DNA of 48,425 nucleotides from Kangiellaceae bacterium (GTDB taxonomy: Bacteria; Pseudomonadota; Gammaproteobacteria; Enterobacterales; Kangiellaceae): NCBI GenBank assembly GCA_019090895.1, contig JAHRVB010000162.1, positions 1-48,425 on the forward strand, read 5' to 3'. Made by a program: the position numbers and the translations under genes. Positions 35,000-45,148 of the stretch are shown here, one piece after another. Under the pieces are notes generated by a model. It was given only the letters and a program-made list of their open reading frames with translations. It was not told where the DNA came from and ran no database searches. The first letter of the stretch is position 1. Every line of letters starts with the position of its first letter.

Positions 35000-36139
35000 A
35001 TGTTTCTGAGTGAACAAGAATCAATGATCCAAGATGCTGCTCGTCAGTATGTAGCAGATAAAATCACTCCATATTCTGCGGAATGGGATCGTAACAAAAC
35101 CTTTCCTTCTGATGCTCTAAATGGTCTCGGAGAATTAGGGTTTTATGGCATGCTTGTTCCAGAGGAATGGCATGGATGTGATATTGGTTATTTTTCTGCG
35201 GCTCTGGTACTTGAAGAAATCGCAGCTGGAGACGCTGCTTGCTCAACCATCATTAGTGTAACTAACTCCGTTGGTTGCATGCCTATCGTTAATTTTGGCA
35301 CAGATGATCAAAAAGAAAAATTTCTTAAGCCACTTGCAGCCGGTGAAAAATTAGGCGCATTTTGTCTCACAGAACCCCATGCAGGTTCTGACGCGTCAGA
35401 CTTACGAACCAAAGCGAAACTAATTGGTGACCAATACGTATTAAATGGCGTAAAACAATTTATAACGTCTGGAAAAAACGGTGACATTGCGATTGTATTT
35501 GCTGTAACCGATCCGAATGCTGGCAAGAAAGGTATTTCTGCATTCATTGTTCCAACAAACACACCTGGTTACACCGTTTCAAATATCGAGAACAAATTAG
35601 GTCAACATGCTTCGGATACTGCTCAAATAATTTTTGAAGACTGTACTATCCCTAAAGAAAACCTTTTAGGTTCTGAAGGCGAAGGTTATAAGATCGCTCT
35701 ATCCGGATTGGAGGGAGGACGAATTGGAATAGCAGCACAGTGCGTTGGCATCGCTAGAGCAGCACTTGAGGCCGCAAAACAATATGCAACCGAAAGAACC
35801 GCATTCAATAAACCGATACACAAACACCAAGCAATTGGGTTTAAAATCGCTGATATGGCGACACAATTAGATGCAGCTCGGTTGATGGTTCACCGCGCTG
35901 CACGGCTTAAAGATGCGGATAAATCTTGTTTAAAAGAGGCATCAATGGCTAAACTATTTGCATCCGAGATGGCGGAAAAAGTATGTTCAGATGCTATTCA
36001 AGTATTTGGCGGTTATGGATATCTAAACGATTTCCCGGTCGAACGTTACTATCGCGATGTGCGTATTTGCCAAATCTATGAAGGTACCAGTGAAGTACAA
36101 AAACTCGTTATTAGTCGCTCAGTAATGAACGAGATATAA
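35000..36139 (+). CDS. Short/branched-chain acyl-CoA dehydrogenase in the liu operon
   Basis: 379 aa from ATG 35000. The longer in-frame reading from 34925 runs through the intergenic hairpin and is unlikely. Signatures are [37 protein letters not shown], and [32 protein letters not shown]. The catalytic Glu is E361 in IYEGTSE, as in short- and medium-chain dehydrogenases, in contrast to LiuA. It is a good candidate for isobutyryl-CoA or 2-methylbutyryl-CoA (valine/isoleucine) or butyryl-CoA. Its place inside the leucine operon favours a branched-chain substrate, but the substrate is inferred. Confidence 0.88.
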   Translation: MFLSEQESMIQDAARQYVADKITPYSAEWDRNKTFPSDALNGLGELGFYGMLVPEEWHGCDIGYFSAALVLEEIAAGDAACSTIISVTNSVGCMPIVNFGTDDQKEKFLKPLAAGEKLGAFCLTEPHAGSDASDLRTKAKLIGDQYVLNGVKQFITSGKNGDIAIVFAVTDPNAGKKGISAFIVPTNTPGYTVSNIENKLGQHASDTAQIIFEDCTIPKENLLGSEGEGYKIALSGLEGGRIGIAAQCVGIARAALEAAKQYATERTAFNKPIHKHQAIGFKIADMATQLDAARLMVHRAARLKDADKSCLKEASMAKLFASEMAEKVCSDAIQVFGGYGYLNDFPVERYYRDVRICQIYEGTSEVQKLVISRSVMNEI

Positions 36140-36163
36140 ACAGAATTCACCTAAGGAATCACC

Positions 36164-37771
36164 ATGTCGGTTTTGAAAACAAAATTAAACCCAAAGAGCA
36201 GAGAGTTCTTAGCTAGCGTATCCGCGATGCAAGATCTAGTTAACGATCTTAATTCAAAGATGCTGACGATTGCTGAGGGTGGTGGCCCAGAACGCCAACA
36301 AAAACACATCGGACGAGGAAAGTTATTGCCTCGTGAACGAGTCAAAAAATTACTAGATGTCGGCTCTCCCTTTTTAGAATTATCTCAGTTCGCCGGTTTT
36401 GGCATGTATGATGATCAAGTCCCATCGGCTGGAATAATAACGGGAATTGGTGTGGTTAATGGTCAAGAATGCTTGATAGTGGTTAATGACGCTACAGTAA
36501 AGGGCGGAACTTACTTTCCTGAAACAATTAAAAAACATCTACGAGCCCAAGAAATAGCTGAGCAGAATCACCTTCCCTGCATTTATCTGGTGGATTCCGG
36601 TGGTGCTAACCTCCCCCAACAAGATCAAGTATTTCCTGATCGCGACCATTTTGGCAGAATATTTTTTAACCAAGCCAATATGTCGGCGAAAGGAATTTCT
36701 CAAATTGCTGTGGTTATGGGAAGTTGTACCGCCGGTGGAGCGTACGTACCGGCTATGGCAGATGAAAGTATAATCGTCAAAGAACAAGGCACCATCTTTC
36801 TGGGTGGTCCGCCACTGGTTAAAGCTGCTACTGGCGAAGAAGTAACTGCTGAGGATCTTGGAGGAGCGGACGTTCACTGCAAGAATTCTGGCGTTACAGA
36901 CCACTACGCTCAGAATGACGAACATGCTCTCAATATTACTCGAAACTTAGTGCAACACTTAAATAAGAAAAAATTTACGCCTTGGGAAATAAAACAACCG
37001 ATAGAACCACTCTATCCAAAAGAAGATCTCTACGGTGTTATCCCAACGGATTCTCGAAAACCATTTGATATCCGCGAGATTATTAGTCGAGTGGTTGACG
37101 GCAGTGAGTTCGATGAATTTAAACCGCTATATGGTAATACTCTCGTGTGTGGGTTCGCTCGTATCTGGGGATATCCCGTGGGTATAATTGCCAATAATGG
37201 AATTTTATTTTCCGAATCTGCCCTTAAAAGCGCTCATTTTATTGAACTCTGTTGTCAGCGAAATATTCCACTTGTATTCCTGCAGAACATTACTGGCTTT
37301 ATGGTGGGTAAAAAATACGAGAACAGTGGCATTGCTAAAAACGGCGCTAAAATGGTAACAGCGGTAGCTTGTGCGAAAGTTCCAAAATTTACTGTCATCG
37401 TTGGCGGTAGTTTCGGTGCGGGTAATTACGGTATGTGTGGTAGAGCTTATAGTCCAAGGTTTTTATGGATGTGGCCAAACGCAAGAATCTCCGTCATGGG
37501 CGGCGAACAAGCAGCCAATGTTCTAGCGCAAGTCAAGCGAGACAATTTTGAGCGTAAGGGAATTAACTGGTCCGAACAAGATGAGCAAGTATTTAAACAG
37601 CCTATTGAACAAATGTATGAAACTCAAGGCCACCCCTACTACGCCAGTGCAAGATTGTGGGATGATGGCATTATCGATCCAGCAGATACTCGTCAAGTTC
37701 TTGGATTAGGATTATCGGCGAGCTTAAATGCTCCAACCGAAGAAACTAAATTTGGCGTTTTTAGAATGTAA
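36164..37771 (+). CDS. liuB: LiuB, methylcrotonoyl-CoA carboxylase carboxyltransferase (beta) subunit
   Basis: Transfers the carboxyl group from biotin on LiuD to 3-methylcrotonyl-CoA, making 3-methylglutaconyl-CoA. The 535-aa length is typical. The carboxyltransferase crotonase-fold halves are clear: [49 protein letters not shown] and, in the second half, [25 protein letters not shown] and [31 protein letters not shown] distinguishes this family from propionyl-CoA carboxylase. AAGGA lies 7 nt before the ATG. Confidence 0.97.
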   Translation: MSVLKTKLNPKSREFLASVSAMQDLVNDLNSKMLTIAEGGGPERQQKHIGRGKLLPRERVKKLLDVGSPFLELSQFAGFGMYDDQVPSAGIITGIGVVNGQECLIVVNDATVKGGTYFPETIKKHLRAQEIAEQNHLPCIYLVDSGGANLPQQDQVFPDRDHFGRIFFNQANMSAKGISQIAVVMGSCTAGGAYVPAMADESIIVKEQGTIFLGGPPLVKAATGEEVTAEDLGGADVHCKNSGVTDHYAQNDEHALNITRNLVQHLNKKKFTPWEIKQPIEPLYPKEDLYGVIPTDSRKPFDIREIISRVVDGSEFDEFKPLYGNTLVCGFARIWGYPVGIIANNGILFSESALKSAHFIELCCQRNIPLVFLQNITGFMVGKKYENSGIAKNGAKMVTAVACAKVPKFTVIVGGSFGAGNYGMCGRAYSPRFLWMWPNARISVMGGEQAANVLAQVKRDNFERKGINWSEQDEQVFKQPIEQMYETQGHPYYASARLWDDGIIDPADTRQVLGLGLSASLNAPTEETKFGVFRM

Positions 37772-37832
37772 ACTAATTTACTTAACTTAAGTTTATCTAC
37801 TTTTTAGTTTAAAAAATTCACAGGAGTTTGTA

Positions 37833-38651
37833 ATGTCGACAGAAAAGAAAGCCGCGAGTATTACCGTAAAAATGTCTTCAAATGGAGTGGCTCGAGTGAC
37901 TCTTAATCGGCCAGACATACACAATGCTTTTGACGACCAATTTATAAAAGAACTAACGCGGGCCATAGAAAAAATAGAACGAAATAACGAAATTAGAATT
38001 TTGGTTTTAGATGCTGCAGGTAAGAGCTTTTCAGCGGGAGCAGACTTGAACTGGATGAAAAGAATGGCAACCTACAGCTGGGAAGAAAACTACCAAGATT
38101 CTCTAAAGCTTGCAGGTCTTATGCAGGCTCTCTATGAATCCAGCAAAACAACCGTTGCAGTTGTACAAGGCGCTGCGTTTGGTGGAGGCGTCGGCCTAGT
38201 AGCCTGCTGCGATATTGTACTCGCAAGCAATAAAGCACTGTTTTGCTTATCAGAAGTAAAATTAGGACTAATACCTTCCGTCATTAGCCCTTATGTTGTT
38301 AAAGCCATTGGCGAGCGCAATTGTAAACGATACTTCGCTACGGCTGAACGATTTAATGTGAGTGAAGCACAACAGATGCAGCTGGTGCATAAGATTATTC
38401 CACATGAAGAACTGACAGACTTTAGAAAAGATTTTGTTAATAAACTCTTAGCCAATGGCCCAATTGCAATGTATCAAAGTAAACAATTGATTGATCACGT
38501 AGTAAACAAACCTATCAATGAAGCATTGGTATTAGAAACAGCACACCGAATAGCTGATATTCGAGCCTCTAACGAAGGTAGAGAAGGTGTAAGTGCTTTC
38601 CTTGATAAACGCCCAGCAAACTGGAAAGCAACTATCGAAACTGAATTTTAG
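37833..38651 (+). CDS. liuC: LiuC, methylglutaconyl-CoA hydratase
   Basis: A 272-aa enoyl-CoA hydratase-family protein, expected to hydrate 3-methylglutaconyl-CoA to HMG-CoA. Seen are LNRPDIHNAFDDQF, the oxyanion-hole strand FSAGADLNWMKRM, VVQGAAFGGGVGLVACCDIVLAS and FCLSEVKLGLIPSVISPYVVKAIG. The stretch GADLNWMKRMA is characteristic of LiuC/AtuE-type hydratases. Position between liuB and liuD settles the role. AGGAG precedes the ATG. Confidence 0.95.
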   Translation: MSTEKKAASITVKMSSNGVARVTLNRPDIHNAFDDQFIKELTRAIEKIERNNEIRILVLDAAGKSFSAGADLNWMKRMATYSWEENYQDSLKLAGLMQALYESSKTTVAVVQGAAFGGGVGLVACCDIVLASNKALFCLSEVKLGLIPSVISPYVVKAIGERNCKRYFATAERFNVSEAQQMQLVHKIIPHEELTDFRKDFVNKLLANGPIAMYQSKQLIDHVVNKPINEALVLETAHRIADIRASNEGREGVSAFLDKRPANWKATIETEF

Positions 38652-38702
38652 AAAACGGAAAAAATATTTGATTCCGGTGTTTCACTAAGGATTTACAGCA
38701 CA

Positions 38703-40715
38703 ATGAAAAACCACAAAATTAACAAAATACTGATCGCAAATCGGGGCGAGATTGCTTGTCGAATTATAAAAACAGCGCACAAAATGGGTATCGAATGCGT
38801 CGCTGTCTATTCCGATGCTGACGAATTCTCACAACACGTAAAACTCGCCGATGAAGCTTTCTATATCGGACCATCGGCAGCAAAAGACAGTTATTTACGA
38901 GCGGACAAGATCATTGAAATCGCTAAGATTTCGAATGCGTCTGCGGTTCATCCCGGCTATGGTTTTTTATCTGAAAACGCTACTTTTGCAAAAGAGTGTG
39001 CAGAAAACGGTATTATCTTTATAGGTCCTCCAACCTCAGCGATTGAAGCGATGGGGTCCAAGAGTGAAGCTAAAAATATTATGTCTAAAGCTAAGGTACC
39101 ATTAGTTAATGGATATCATGGCGAGGATCAAACTGAAGCTCTCCTGCAATCGGAAGCAGACAAAATTGGTTATCCTCTATTAATAAAAGCAACCGCTGGA
39201 GGCGGCGGTAAAGGCATGCGAGTCGTGAAGAATTCAAACGACTTTATTACTGCCTTACGTTCTTGCAAACGCGAGTCTCTCTCTTCTTTTGGCGATGAAA
39301 AAGTACTGATAGAAAAATATCTTACCAAACCTCGACACGTAGAGCTGCAAATATTTGCAGATAGTTTTGGTTCAGTGATTCATTTGTTCGAAAGAGACTG
39401 CAGTGTCCAGCGGCGGCACCAAAAAGTAATCGAAGAAGCGCCCGCCCCAGGTCTCTCTGTTGAAACTAGAAATAAAATGGGTAGTGTCGCTATTGCAGCG
39501 GCAAAAGCGATCGGTTACCAAGGTGCCGGCACGGTTGAATTTCTCTACGATGAAGATGGTTCATTTTATTTCATGGAAATGAATACACGCTTACAAGTTG
39601 AACATCCGGTCACAGAAATGATCACTGGATTGGACCTCGTAGAATGGCAATTACTTGTTGCTAGTGGTGGAGCTTTACCACTCACTCAACAAGAGTTAAA
39701 TATTTCCGGTCATGCCTTTGAAGCAAGAATATATGCAGAAGATCCTTCGAACGATTTTTTACCGACAACGGGAAAAATCGATTTCATGGAAGTGCCACTC
39801 GAGAGTCAGTTTGTTCGGGTTGATTCTGGAATTGTAGCAGGTGATTCGGTCAGTATTTATTACGATCCGATGATTGCTAAATTGATCGTATGGGATCGAG
39901 ACCGATCAGCGGCGCTTGCACGACTCAGAGGCGCTCTGAATGAATTTCATGTTGCTGGATTAACGACTAATATTGAATTTCTACACGACTTGGCTTGCCA
40001 CCCTTCGTTTTCAAATGCTGACCTAGATACCCATTTTCTTGACAAGCATGGTAGTGAGCTAAACTCCACAAGCGACGAAATCACAGATGAGTTACTCGCG
40101 GCAGCGACTCTACAAGTAATGTTGGAACAATCTCAATCTGGTCAGCAAGACAGCAACGATCAATACTCTCCTTGGAAACAGAAAGATGGCTGGCGTCTTA
40201 ATCAAGATAACTATCATCAGGTCGAATTTATTTACAATGCTATTAAATATCCAGTTACCGCCCACTTTCGTGCTAAGAATGGAAAAGGACACCAATCCTT
40301 CCTCATTGAGCTCAACGACAAAGAATATCTAGTTAATGGATTTATAAGTAACTCTAATATCAGAATGAATATCGATGGAAAAAAAGTATCTATATCCTGC
40401 TCCATAGAGCAAAACAAACTGATATTATTTAAGAATGCAAAAGCATGGCAGTTGGAGATAGGTGACAATTCACTCGTTGATACTCAAGATGACACACAAG
40501 CAAATCTAACAGCACCAATGCCAGGAACCGTCATCTCTGTATTGGTGAATGTTGGTGATGAGGTGATTCCCGAGCAACCGCTAATTGTGATGGAAGCAAT
40601 GAAAATGGAGCACACTATTAGAGCTCATAAGAAGACTAGAATTAAAGAAGTTCTTTATGCTGTTGGAGATTTGGTCGATGACGGATCTGAATTAATCAGC
40701 TTTGAGGAAGACTAA
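38703..40715 (+). CDS. liuD: LiuD, methylcrotonoyl-CoA carboxylase biotin-containing (alpha) subunit
   Basis: 670 aa. The biotin carboxylase domain starts [18 protein letters not shown], followed by [10 protein letters not shown], the ATP-grasp glycine loop [14 protein letters not shown], and [14 protein letters not shown]. The C-terminal biotin carrier domain holds VMEAMKMEH with biotinyl lysine K634. It carboxylates biotin with ATP and bicarbonate; LiuB then uses it. The BT linker (about 500-590) is less conserved. The spacer to liuE is 2 nt, a tight coupling. Confidence 0.97.
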   Translation: MKNHKINKILIANRGEIACRIIKTAHKMGIECVAVYSDADEFSQHVKLADEAFYIGPSAAKDSYLRADKIIEIAKISNASAVHPGYGFLSENATFAKECAENGIIFIGPPTSAIEAMGSKSEAKNIMSKAKVPLVNGYHGEDQTEALLQSEADKIGYPLLIKATAGGGGKGMRVVKNSNDFITALRSCKRESLSSFGDEKVLIEKYLTKPRHVELQIFADSFGSVIHLFERDCSVQRRHQKVIEEAPAPGLSVETRNKMGSVAIAAAKAIGYQGAGTVEFLYDEDGSFYFMEMNTRLQVEHPVTEMITGLDLVEWQLLVASGGALPLTQQELNISGHAFEARIYAEDPSNDFLPTTGKIDFMEVPLESQFVRVDSGIVAGDSVSIYYDPMIAKLIVWDRDRSAALARLRGALNEFHVAGLTTNIEFLHDLACHPSFSNADLDTHFLDKHGSELNSTSDEITDELLAAATLQVMLEQSQSGQQDSNDQYSPWKQKDGWRLNQDNYHQVEFIYNAIKYPVTAHFRAKNGKGHQSFLIELNDKEYLVNGFISNSNIRMNIDGKKVSISCSIEQNKLILFKNAKAWQLEIGDNSLVDTQDDTQANLTAPMPGTVISVLVNVGDEVIPEQPLIVMEAMKMEHTIRAHKKTRIKEVLYAVGDLVDDGSELISFEED

Positions 40716-40717
40716 GA

Positions 40718-41662
40718 GTGAAGAAACTCAATATTATGACTGATATGCCATTACCTAAACGTGTAAAAGTTATTGAAGTAGGTGTAAGAGACGGATTACA
40801 AAATGAATCACTGGAGATTCCTACCAAAACAAAATTAGAGTTAATAGACAAATTAATCGATTCCGGGTTAGCTCACATTGAAGCGACTAGTTTTGTCTCG
40901 CCCAAATGGGTCCCACAACTGGCTGACCAAAAAGAAGTTATGGAATCTATTTCCAAGGTATATCATCAAAAGCAAACTACCATTAGTTTTCCCGTACTAA
41001 CACCAAACATGAAAGGATTCGACAATGCAGTTTTAGCTGGAGCAAAAGAGGTCGCAGTATTTGCCGCGGCGTCGGAGAGTTTCTCGCAGAAGAACATTAA
41101 TTGTTCGATAGAAGAAAGTATTGCTCGCTTTGCCCCAATATTTAGCAAAGCAAAAGCGCTGAACATCCCCGTTAGAGGCTATGTTTCTTGTGTCTTAGGG
41201 TGTCCTTACGAAGGTGAAATATCCGCAGAAAAAGTCGCTTCAGTTGCAAATCTACTGTACCAAAGTGGTAGTTACGAAATATCTCTGGGTGATACTATTG
41301 GCACAGGTACACCGGTTAAGACTCAAGAGTTGATCCATAGAGTGAGTCAACAAGTCCCCCTTGAAAAAATAGCCGTGCATTTTCATGACACTTATGGTCA
41401 AGCAGGTGCCAATATATTTGCGGCACTTCAAATGGGTATCGCAAGTATCGACGCGTCAGTCTCTGGCTTGGGGGGCTGTCCTTACGCAAAAGGAGCCTCT
41501 GGAAATGTCGCTACAGAAGATGTCATTTACATGCTCAATGGGCTTGGCATAGAAACTGGTGTAGATTTAGAAAAATTAGTAATTGCTGGTGACTACATCA
41601 GCCAATTCTTAAAAAGGAAAAACGGTTCCAAAGTTGCCAATGCAATACTTGCAAAAAACTAA
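40718..41662 (+). CDS. liuE: LiuE, hydroxymethylglutaryl-CoA lyase
   Basis: Splits HMG-CoA into acetyl-CoA and acetoacetate. 314 aa in a TIM-barrel: [11 protein letters not shown] at the N-terminus with the metal-binding Asp, [12 protein letters not shown], and the family signature [22 protein letters not shown] including the catalytic cysteine. The start is GTG at 40718, only 2 nt after liuD, with GAGG upstream inside liuD. An ATG at 40736 is possible but has no ribosome site. Confidence 0.95.
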   Translation: MKKLNIMTDMPLPKRVKVIEVGVRDGLQNESLEIPTKTKLELIDKLIDSGLAHIEATSFVSPKWVPQLADQKEVMESISKVYHQKQTTISFPVLTPNMKGFDNAVLAGAKEVAVFAAASESFSQKNINCSIEESIARFAPIFSKAKALNIPVRGYVSCVLGCPYEGEISAEKVASVANLLYQSGSYEISLGDTIGTGTPVKTQELIHRVSQQVPLEKIAVHFHDTYGQAGANIFAALQMGIASIDASVSGLGGCPYAKGASGNVATEDVIYMLNGLGIETGVDLEKLVIAGDYISQFLKRKNGSKVANAILAKN

Positions 41663-41697
41663 TCGAAACAAATATTAAAATTACTTAGGAGTTAACT

Positions 41698-42399
41698 ATG
41701 GCCGGCTTCGATAAGGTCGTTGATACGTACGAACAAGCAATGTCGGGATTGACCGACGGTATGACTGTTATTGCTGGAGGTTTTGGACTTTGCGGCATAC
41801 CTGAAGGACTAATCGCACAAATTAAAACAATGAAAACCTCCGGCCTTACCTTTGTCTCTAATAACTGTGGGGTCGACGATTTTGGTCTTGGGATTTTGCT
41901 CCAAGAAAAACAAATCAAGAAAATGATCTCTTCCTACGTTGGTGAAAACGCAGAGTTCGAAAGACAATATTTAGCGGGCGAGTTAGAAGTAGAACTTACC
42001 CCACAAGGCACTCTGGCTGAAAAAATGCGAGCAGGCGGTGCGGGAATTCCAGCGTTTTATACCGCAACGGGATACGGCACGCCGGTAGCAGAAGGAAAGG
42101 AAGTTAAAGAATTTAACGGTCGACAATACATCCTAGAAGAAAGTATCACTGGAGAGTTTGCGATTATTAGAGCATGGAAAGCAGACAAAATGGGTAATCT
42201 CGTTTATCGTGACACCGCCATGAATTTTAATCCTATGGCCGCGACTGCCGGCAAAACGACTGTTGTTGAAGTAGAAGAAATTGTCGAAGTTGGCGAACTA
42301 AAACCCATGGAAATACAGACTCCTGGCATCTATGTCGATCGAATTATTAAAGGTTCGTTCGAGAAACGAATCGAACGCCTAACATTAGCAAAAAACTAA
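41698..42399 (+). CDS. scoA: ScoA, 3-oxoacid CoA-transferase subunit A
   Basis: Subunit A (233 aa) of the succinyl-CoA:3-oxoacid CoA-transferase, which activates acetoacetate to acetoacetyl-CoA. The N-terminal [13 protein letters not shown] is the CoA-binding family motif. Further blocks are [15 protein letters not shown] and [27 protein letters not shown] precedes the ATG, and scoB follows after 12 nt. It resembles human OXCT N-terminal half, the succinyl-CoA type, more than AtoD. Confidence 0.93.
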   Translation: MAGFDKVVDTYEQAMSGLTDGMTVIAGGFGLCGIPEGLIAQIKTMKTSGLTFVSNNCGVDDFGLGILLQEKQIKKMISSYVGENAEFERQYLAGELEVELTPQGTLAEKMRAGGAGIPAFYTATGYGTPVAEGKEVKEFNGRQYILEESITGEFAIIRAWKADKMGNLVYRDTAMNFNPMAATAGKTTVVEVEEIVEVGELKPMEIQTPGIYVDRIIKGSFEKRIERLTLAKN

Positions 42400-42411
42400 G
42401 GAGCGCTGCAC

Positions 42412-43071
42412 ATGTCATTATCACGAGACCAAATAGCAAAGCGCGTAGCGCAAGAATTACAAGATGGATTCTATGTTAATTTAGGCATAGGAATTCCAAC
42501 CCTAGTAGCGAATTATGTTCCTACAGACATGGAAGTGATGCTCCAATCTGAAAATGGCTTACTCGGTATGGGCCCTTACCCAACTGAAGACAATGTTGAT
42601 GCCGACATGATCAATGCGGGTAAAGAAACCGTGACAGCAGTCACCGGAGCATCTATTTTTTCGTCAGCTGAAAGCTTTGCGATGATTAGGGGGGGGCATG
42701 TCGACTTAACGGTACTGGGCGCATTTGAAGTTGATCAAAACGGTAACATTGCCTCTTATATGATTCCAGGAAAGCTCGTTAAGGGCATGGGTGGTGCTAT
42801 GGATTTAGTCGCTGGCGCACAAAATATCGTCGTTACAATGACTCATGCTGATAAACGAGGCAATTCAAAATTACTGGCGTCTTGCTCATTACCGTTAACG
42901 GGCGTCGATTGTATTAATAAAGTTGTCACTGACTTGGCAGTAATGAAAATCGAAAATGGAGCATTCCATTTATTGGAACGCGCTCCAGGTGTTTCTGTAG
43001 AAGAAATAATTGAGAAAACAGCCGGCAAGCTTATTGTTCCTGAATTTGTTCCAGAAATGAGCTTTGAGTAA
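42412..43071 (+). CDS. scoB: ScoB, 3-oxoacid CoA-transferase subunit B
   Basis: 219 aa. The catalytic glutamate is E47 in the signature SENGLLGMGPYP, which forms the glutamyl-CoA thioester during catalysis. GIPTLVANYVP, RGGHVDLTVLGAFEVD and LTGVDCINKVVTDLAVM follow. It closes the liu operon; a GC-rich terminator lies about 83 nt downstream. Confidence 0.94.
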   Translation: MSLSRDQIAKRVAQELQDGFYVNLGIGIPTLVANYVPTDMEVMLQSENGLLGMGPYPTEDNVDADMINAGKETVTAVTGASIFSSAESFAMIRGGHVDLTVLGAFEVDQNGNIASYMIPGKLVKGMGGAMDLVAGAQNIVVTMTHADKRGNSKLLASCSLPLTGVDCINKVVTDLAVMKIENGAFHLLERAPGVSVEEIIEKTAGKLIVPEFVPEMSFE

Positions 43072-43154
43072 CGTTACTAAAATCCGGATTTGATTTTGTA
43101 TCGTAGCTTCTGCTTAATTCAACTTTGACTTTCTCTATACATTCTACAACCAAC

Positions 43155-43177
43155 AAGACGCCGCGGAGGCGTCTTTT
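43155..43177 (+). terminator. Terminator of the liu/sco operon
   Basis: AAGACGCC (43155-43162) and GGCGTCTT (43168-43175) form a perfect 8-bp stem with loop GCGGA, followed by a short U-run. It is the first strong terminator after liuR, supporting one long operon. Confidence 0.88.
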
Positions 43178-43215
43178 ACTTTGTGGCATTTATAAACCGA
43201 TGAACTAGTCAATGT

Positions 43216-43245
43216 TTGGTAAATGCGCTTAGCAAAAGTTATAAT
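43216..43245 (+). promoter_or_regulatory. aat promoter, -10 placed for a leaderless transcript
   Basis: TTGGTA (43216-43221), an 18-bp spacer and a perfect TATAAT (43240-43245) are followed by exactly 6 nt (TATCGA) and the ATG at 43252. Transcription would start at the start codon itself. There is no Shine-Dalgarno. Confidence 0.6.
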
Positions 43246-43251
43246 TATCGA

Positions 43252-43989
43252 ATGCTGCCATACCTTCATAAAGATTCTCTATTTCCGCCCACTGATACGG
43301 CCTTAAAAGAACCCAATGGTTTACTAGCCGCGGGTGGTGACCTTTCAGCTGAAAGGCTTGTGGACGCTTATTCTAAAGGAATCTTTCCTTGGTACTCGGA
43401 AGACGAACCGATCCTTTGGTGGTCCCCTGATCCACGGACAGTATTCTTTGTTGACACATTCAAACCTTCAAAAAGTCTAGTCCGATTCTTCAAACAATCT
43501 GATTTAAGAGTGACCTTAAATCATGACTTTGCACAAACAATTTCGGCTTGTGCTGAACCAAGAATAGAACAGTCCGGTACTTGGATTACTGAGGATATTA
43601 TAAATGCCTATATTAAGCTTCATCAACTAGGTCTCGCTCATTCAGTTGAAGTCTGGCAAAAAGACCAACTGGTTGGGGGGATCTATGGCGTGTCTATTGG
43701 TAAGCTTTTTTGTGGAGAGTCAATGTTTAGTCGTATAAGTAACGGCTCTAAACTGGCATTATCATGTCTAATCGGTTATCTAAAACAGTCCAATTTTCCA
43801 CTAATAGATTGTCAAGTAGCCAACCCTCATCTCGCGAGTTTGGGTGCTGAGAGTTTGTCTAGAAGGGATTACTTAGAATTCGTTTGTAGTGCCAGCGCAC
43901 AAAAAAACCCTCAAACAATTTGGTATCCTAAAGAGCTAAACGCGTTTGAGTTACTATCTCGAGCACCAGTTTCCAGAAATAAAATATAA
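43252..43989 (+). CDS. aat: Aat, leucyl/phenylalanyl-tRNA-protein transferase
   Basis: Attaches leucine or phenylalanine from charged tRNA to proteins with N-terminal Lys or Arg, creating N-degrons for ClpS. From ATG 43252 it has 245 aa, similar to E. coli Aat (234). Clear blocks are LKEPNGLLAAGGDLS, KGIFPWYSEDEPILWWSPDPR, GTWITEDIINAYIKLH and GGIYGVSIGKLFCGESMFSR. A longer reading from TTG 43216 would put the -35/-10 inside the gene and add unconserved residues, so it is rejected. It is followed 3 nt later by bpt. Confidence 0.95.
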   Translation: MLPYLHKDSLFPPTDTALKEPNGLLAAGGDLSAERLVDAYSKGIFPWYSEDEPILWWSPDPRTVFFVDTFKPSKSLVRFFKQSDLRVTLNHDFAQTISACAEPRIEQSGTWITEDIINAYIKLHQLGLAHSVEVWQKDQLVGGIYGVSIGKLFCGESMFSRISNGSKLALSCLIGYLKQSNFPLIDCQVANPHLASLGAESLSRRDYLEFVCSASAQKNPQTIWYPKELNAFELLSRAPVSRNKI

Positions 43990-43992
43990 CTA

Positions 43993-44718
43993 ATGAACAA
44001 ACTTGAGAAAAATACTAATCAACTCGACTTTTACATTACTCCCGAGCACGAATGCCCTTATCTCACTGAAAAACAGTCTCAGACAGTGTTTCTTAATCCT
44101 GAGGTGCATCCTCACATTAATATTTATCAGTGGTTAATAGACAAGGGCTTTCGTCGCAGCGGGGAACATATTTACCGGCCACAATGTGCGGATTGTCGTG
44201 CCTGCATCTCTATTCGAGTATCCCCCTCTAAATTCAATCCTTCAAAACAACAAAAAAGATGCGCTAAGAATGGCAAACGTTTTACGACCCGTATCTCTCC
44301 AGCGCTATATGATCAACAACACTATCAACTGTTTGAAAGCTATATAAACGCTCGTCATAAAGATGGCGACATGTACCCTACTTCAGAAAAACAATATAAA
44401 GAATTTATATTGTCAGATTGGGCAAATACCCAGTTTTTAGATTTAGTCGATCCCATGACAGGTAGACTCATCGCTTGTAGTGTATTTGATGAGTTAACAA
44501 CCGGACTTTCTGCTATTTATACTTTTTTTGATGTCGAATACTCAAAATTCAGTTTGGGCCGCCTAGCAGTATTAAAATTAATTGAACATTGTCAATATTT
44601 AGAACTCGAACATGTGTACTTAGGATACTGGATAAAAAACAGCCCTAAGATGTCCTACAAAGGTGAATATCGGCCACTCGAATGCTTTATTGAAGACCGC
44701 TGGATAAGCCTGAGTTAG
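43993..44718 (+). CDS. bpt: Bpt, aspartate/glutamate leucyltransferase
   Basis: Adds leucine to proteins with N-terminal Asp or Glu, the second entry to the bacterial N-degron pathway. 241 aa, usual for Bpt. The paired cysteine region CADCRACISIRVSP is present, with GFRRSGEHIYRPQC before it and SAIYTFFDVEYSKFSLGRLAVL and HVYLGYWIKNSPKMSYKGEYRPLE near the end, the hallmark of the ATE/Bpt family. The gene begins 3 nt after aat and has no separate ribosome site, so it depends on translational coupling. Confidence 0.95.
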   Translation: MNKLEKNTNQLDFYITPEHECPYLTEKQSQTVFLNPEVHPHINIYQWLIDKGFRRSGEHIYRPQCADCRACISIRVSPSKFNPSKQQKRCAKNGKRFTTRISPALYDQQHYQLFESYINARHKDGDMYPTSEKQYKEFILSDWANTQFLDLVDPMTGRLIACSVFDELTTGLSAIYTFFDVEYSKFSLGRLAVLKLIEHCQYLELEHVYLGYWIKNSPKMSYKGEYRPLECFIEDRWISLS

Positions 44719-44814
44719 GCATGTTGAGATGTTCACAAAACTTTTGCTTATTCATCCGAAATAAGGCATTATAGCCGCGATCTAAAAATAGACAGGTTTA
44801 ATGAAGATATAAGT

Positions 44815-45033
44815 ATGGCTAAAGAAGAATGTTTAGAAATGGAAGGTGTAGTTCAAGAGACGCTTCCTAATACAATGTTTCGAGTAGAGCTGGAAAACGG
44901 CCATGTCGTTACTGCCCATATCTCTGGAAAAATGAGAAAGCACTACATTCGAATTCTAACCGGTGACAAAGTCACTGTTGAAATGACACCCTACGATCTT
45001 AGTAAAGGAAGAATTACTTTCCGAGCCCGATAG
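44815..45033 (+). CDS. infA: Translation initiation factor IF-1
   Basis: 72 aa, a single OB-fold, the expected IF-1 size and sequence ([44 protein letters not shown]). It binds the ribosomal A site during initiation. Upstream, TATAG followed by CCGCGA near 44770-44780 looks like a growth-regulated promoter, with TTGCTT upstream at a somewhat long distance. A U-rich terminator follows. Confidence 0.98.
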   Translation: MAKEECLEMEGVVQETLPNTMFRVELENGHVVTAHISGKMRKHYIRILTGDKVTVEMTPYDLSKGRITFRAR

Positions 45034-45053
45034 TGTCATAGACTATGAAATAT

Positions 45054-45083
45054 AAAAAGCGGGCTTAGAGCCTGCTTTTTTTT
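45054..45083. terminator. Terminator after infA (partly bidirectional)
   Basis: AAAAAGCGGGC (45054-45064) pairs with GCCTGCTTTTT (45070-45080) with one G-T wobble and loop TTAGA; eight U follow on the plus strand and five on the other, serving clpA as well. Confidence 0.9.
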
Positions 45084-45148
45084 GGTTATAATTCGTCCGC
45101 TTTGCAGAGTCTAAACGAATTAAATCGCGCCTTCGTTTCAACAATTCA

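Noticed and set aside
36539..36925. 128-aa minus-strand ORF in liuB
   Set aside because: Antisense to the most conserved carboxyltransferase region; composition is that of a shadow.
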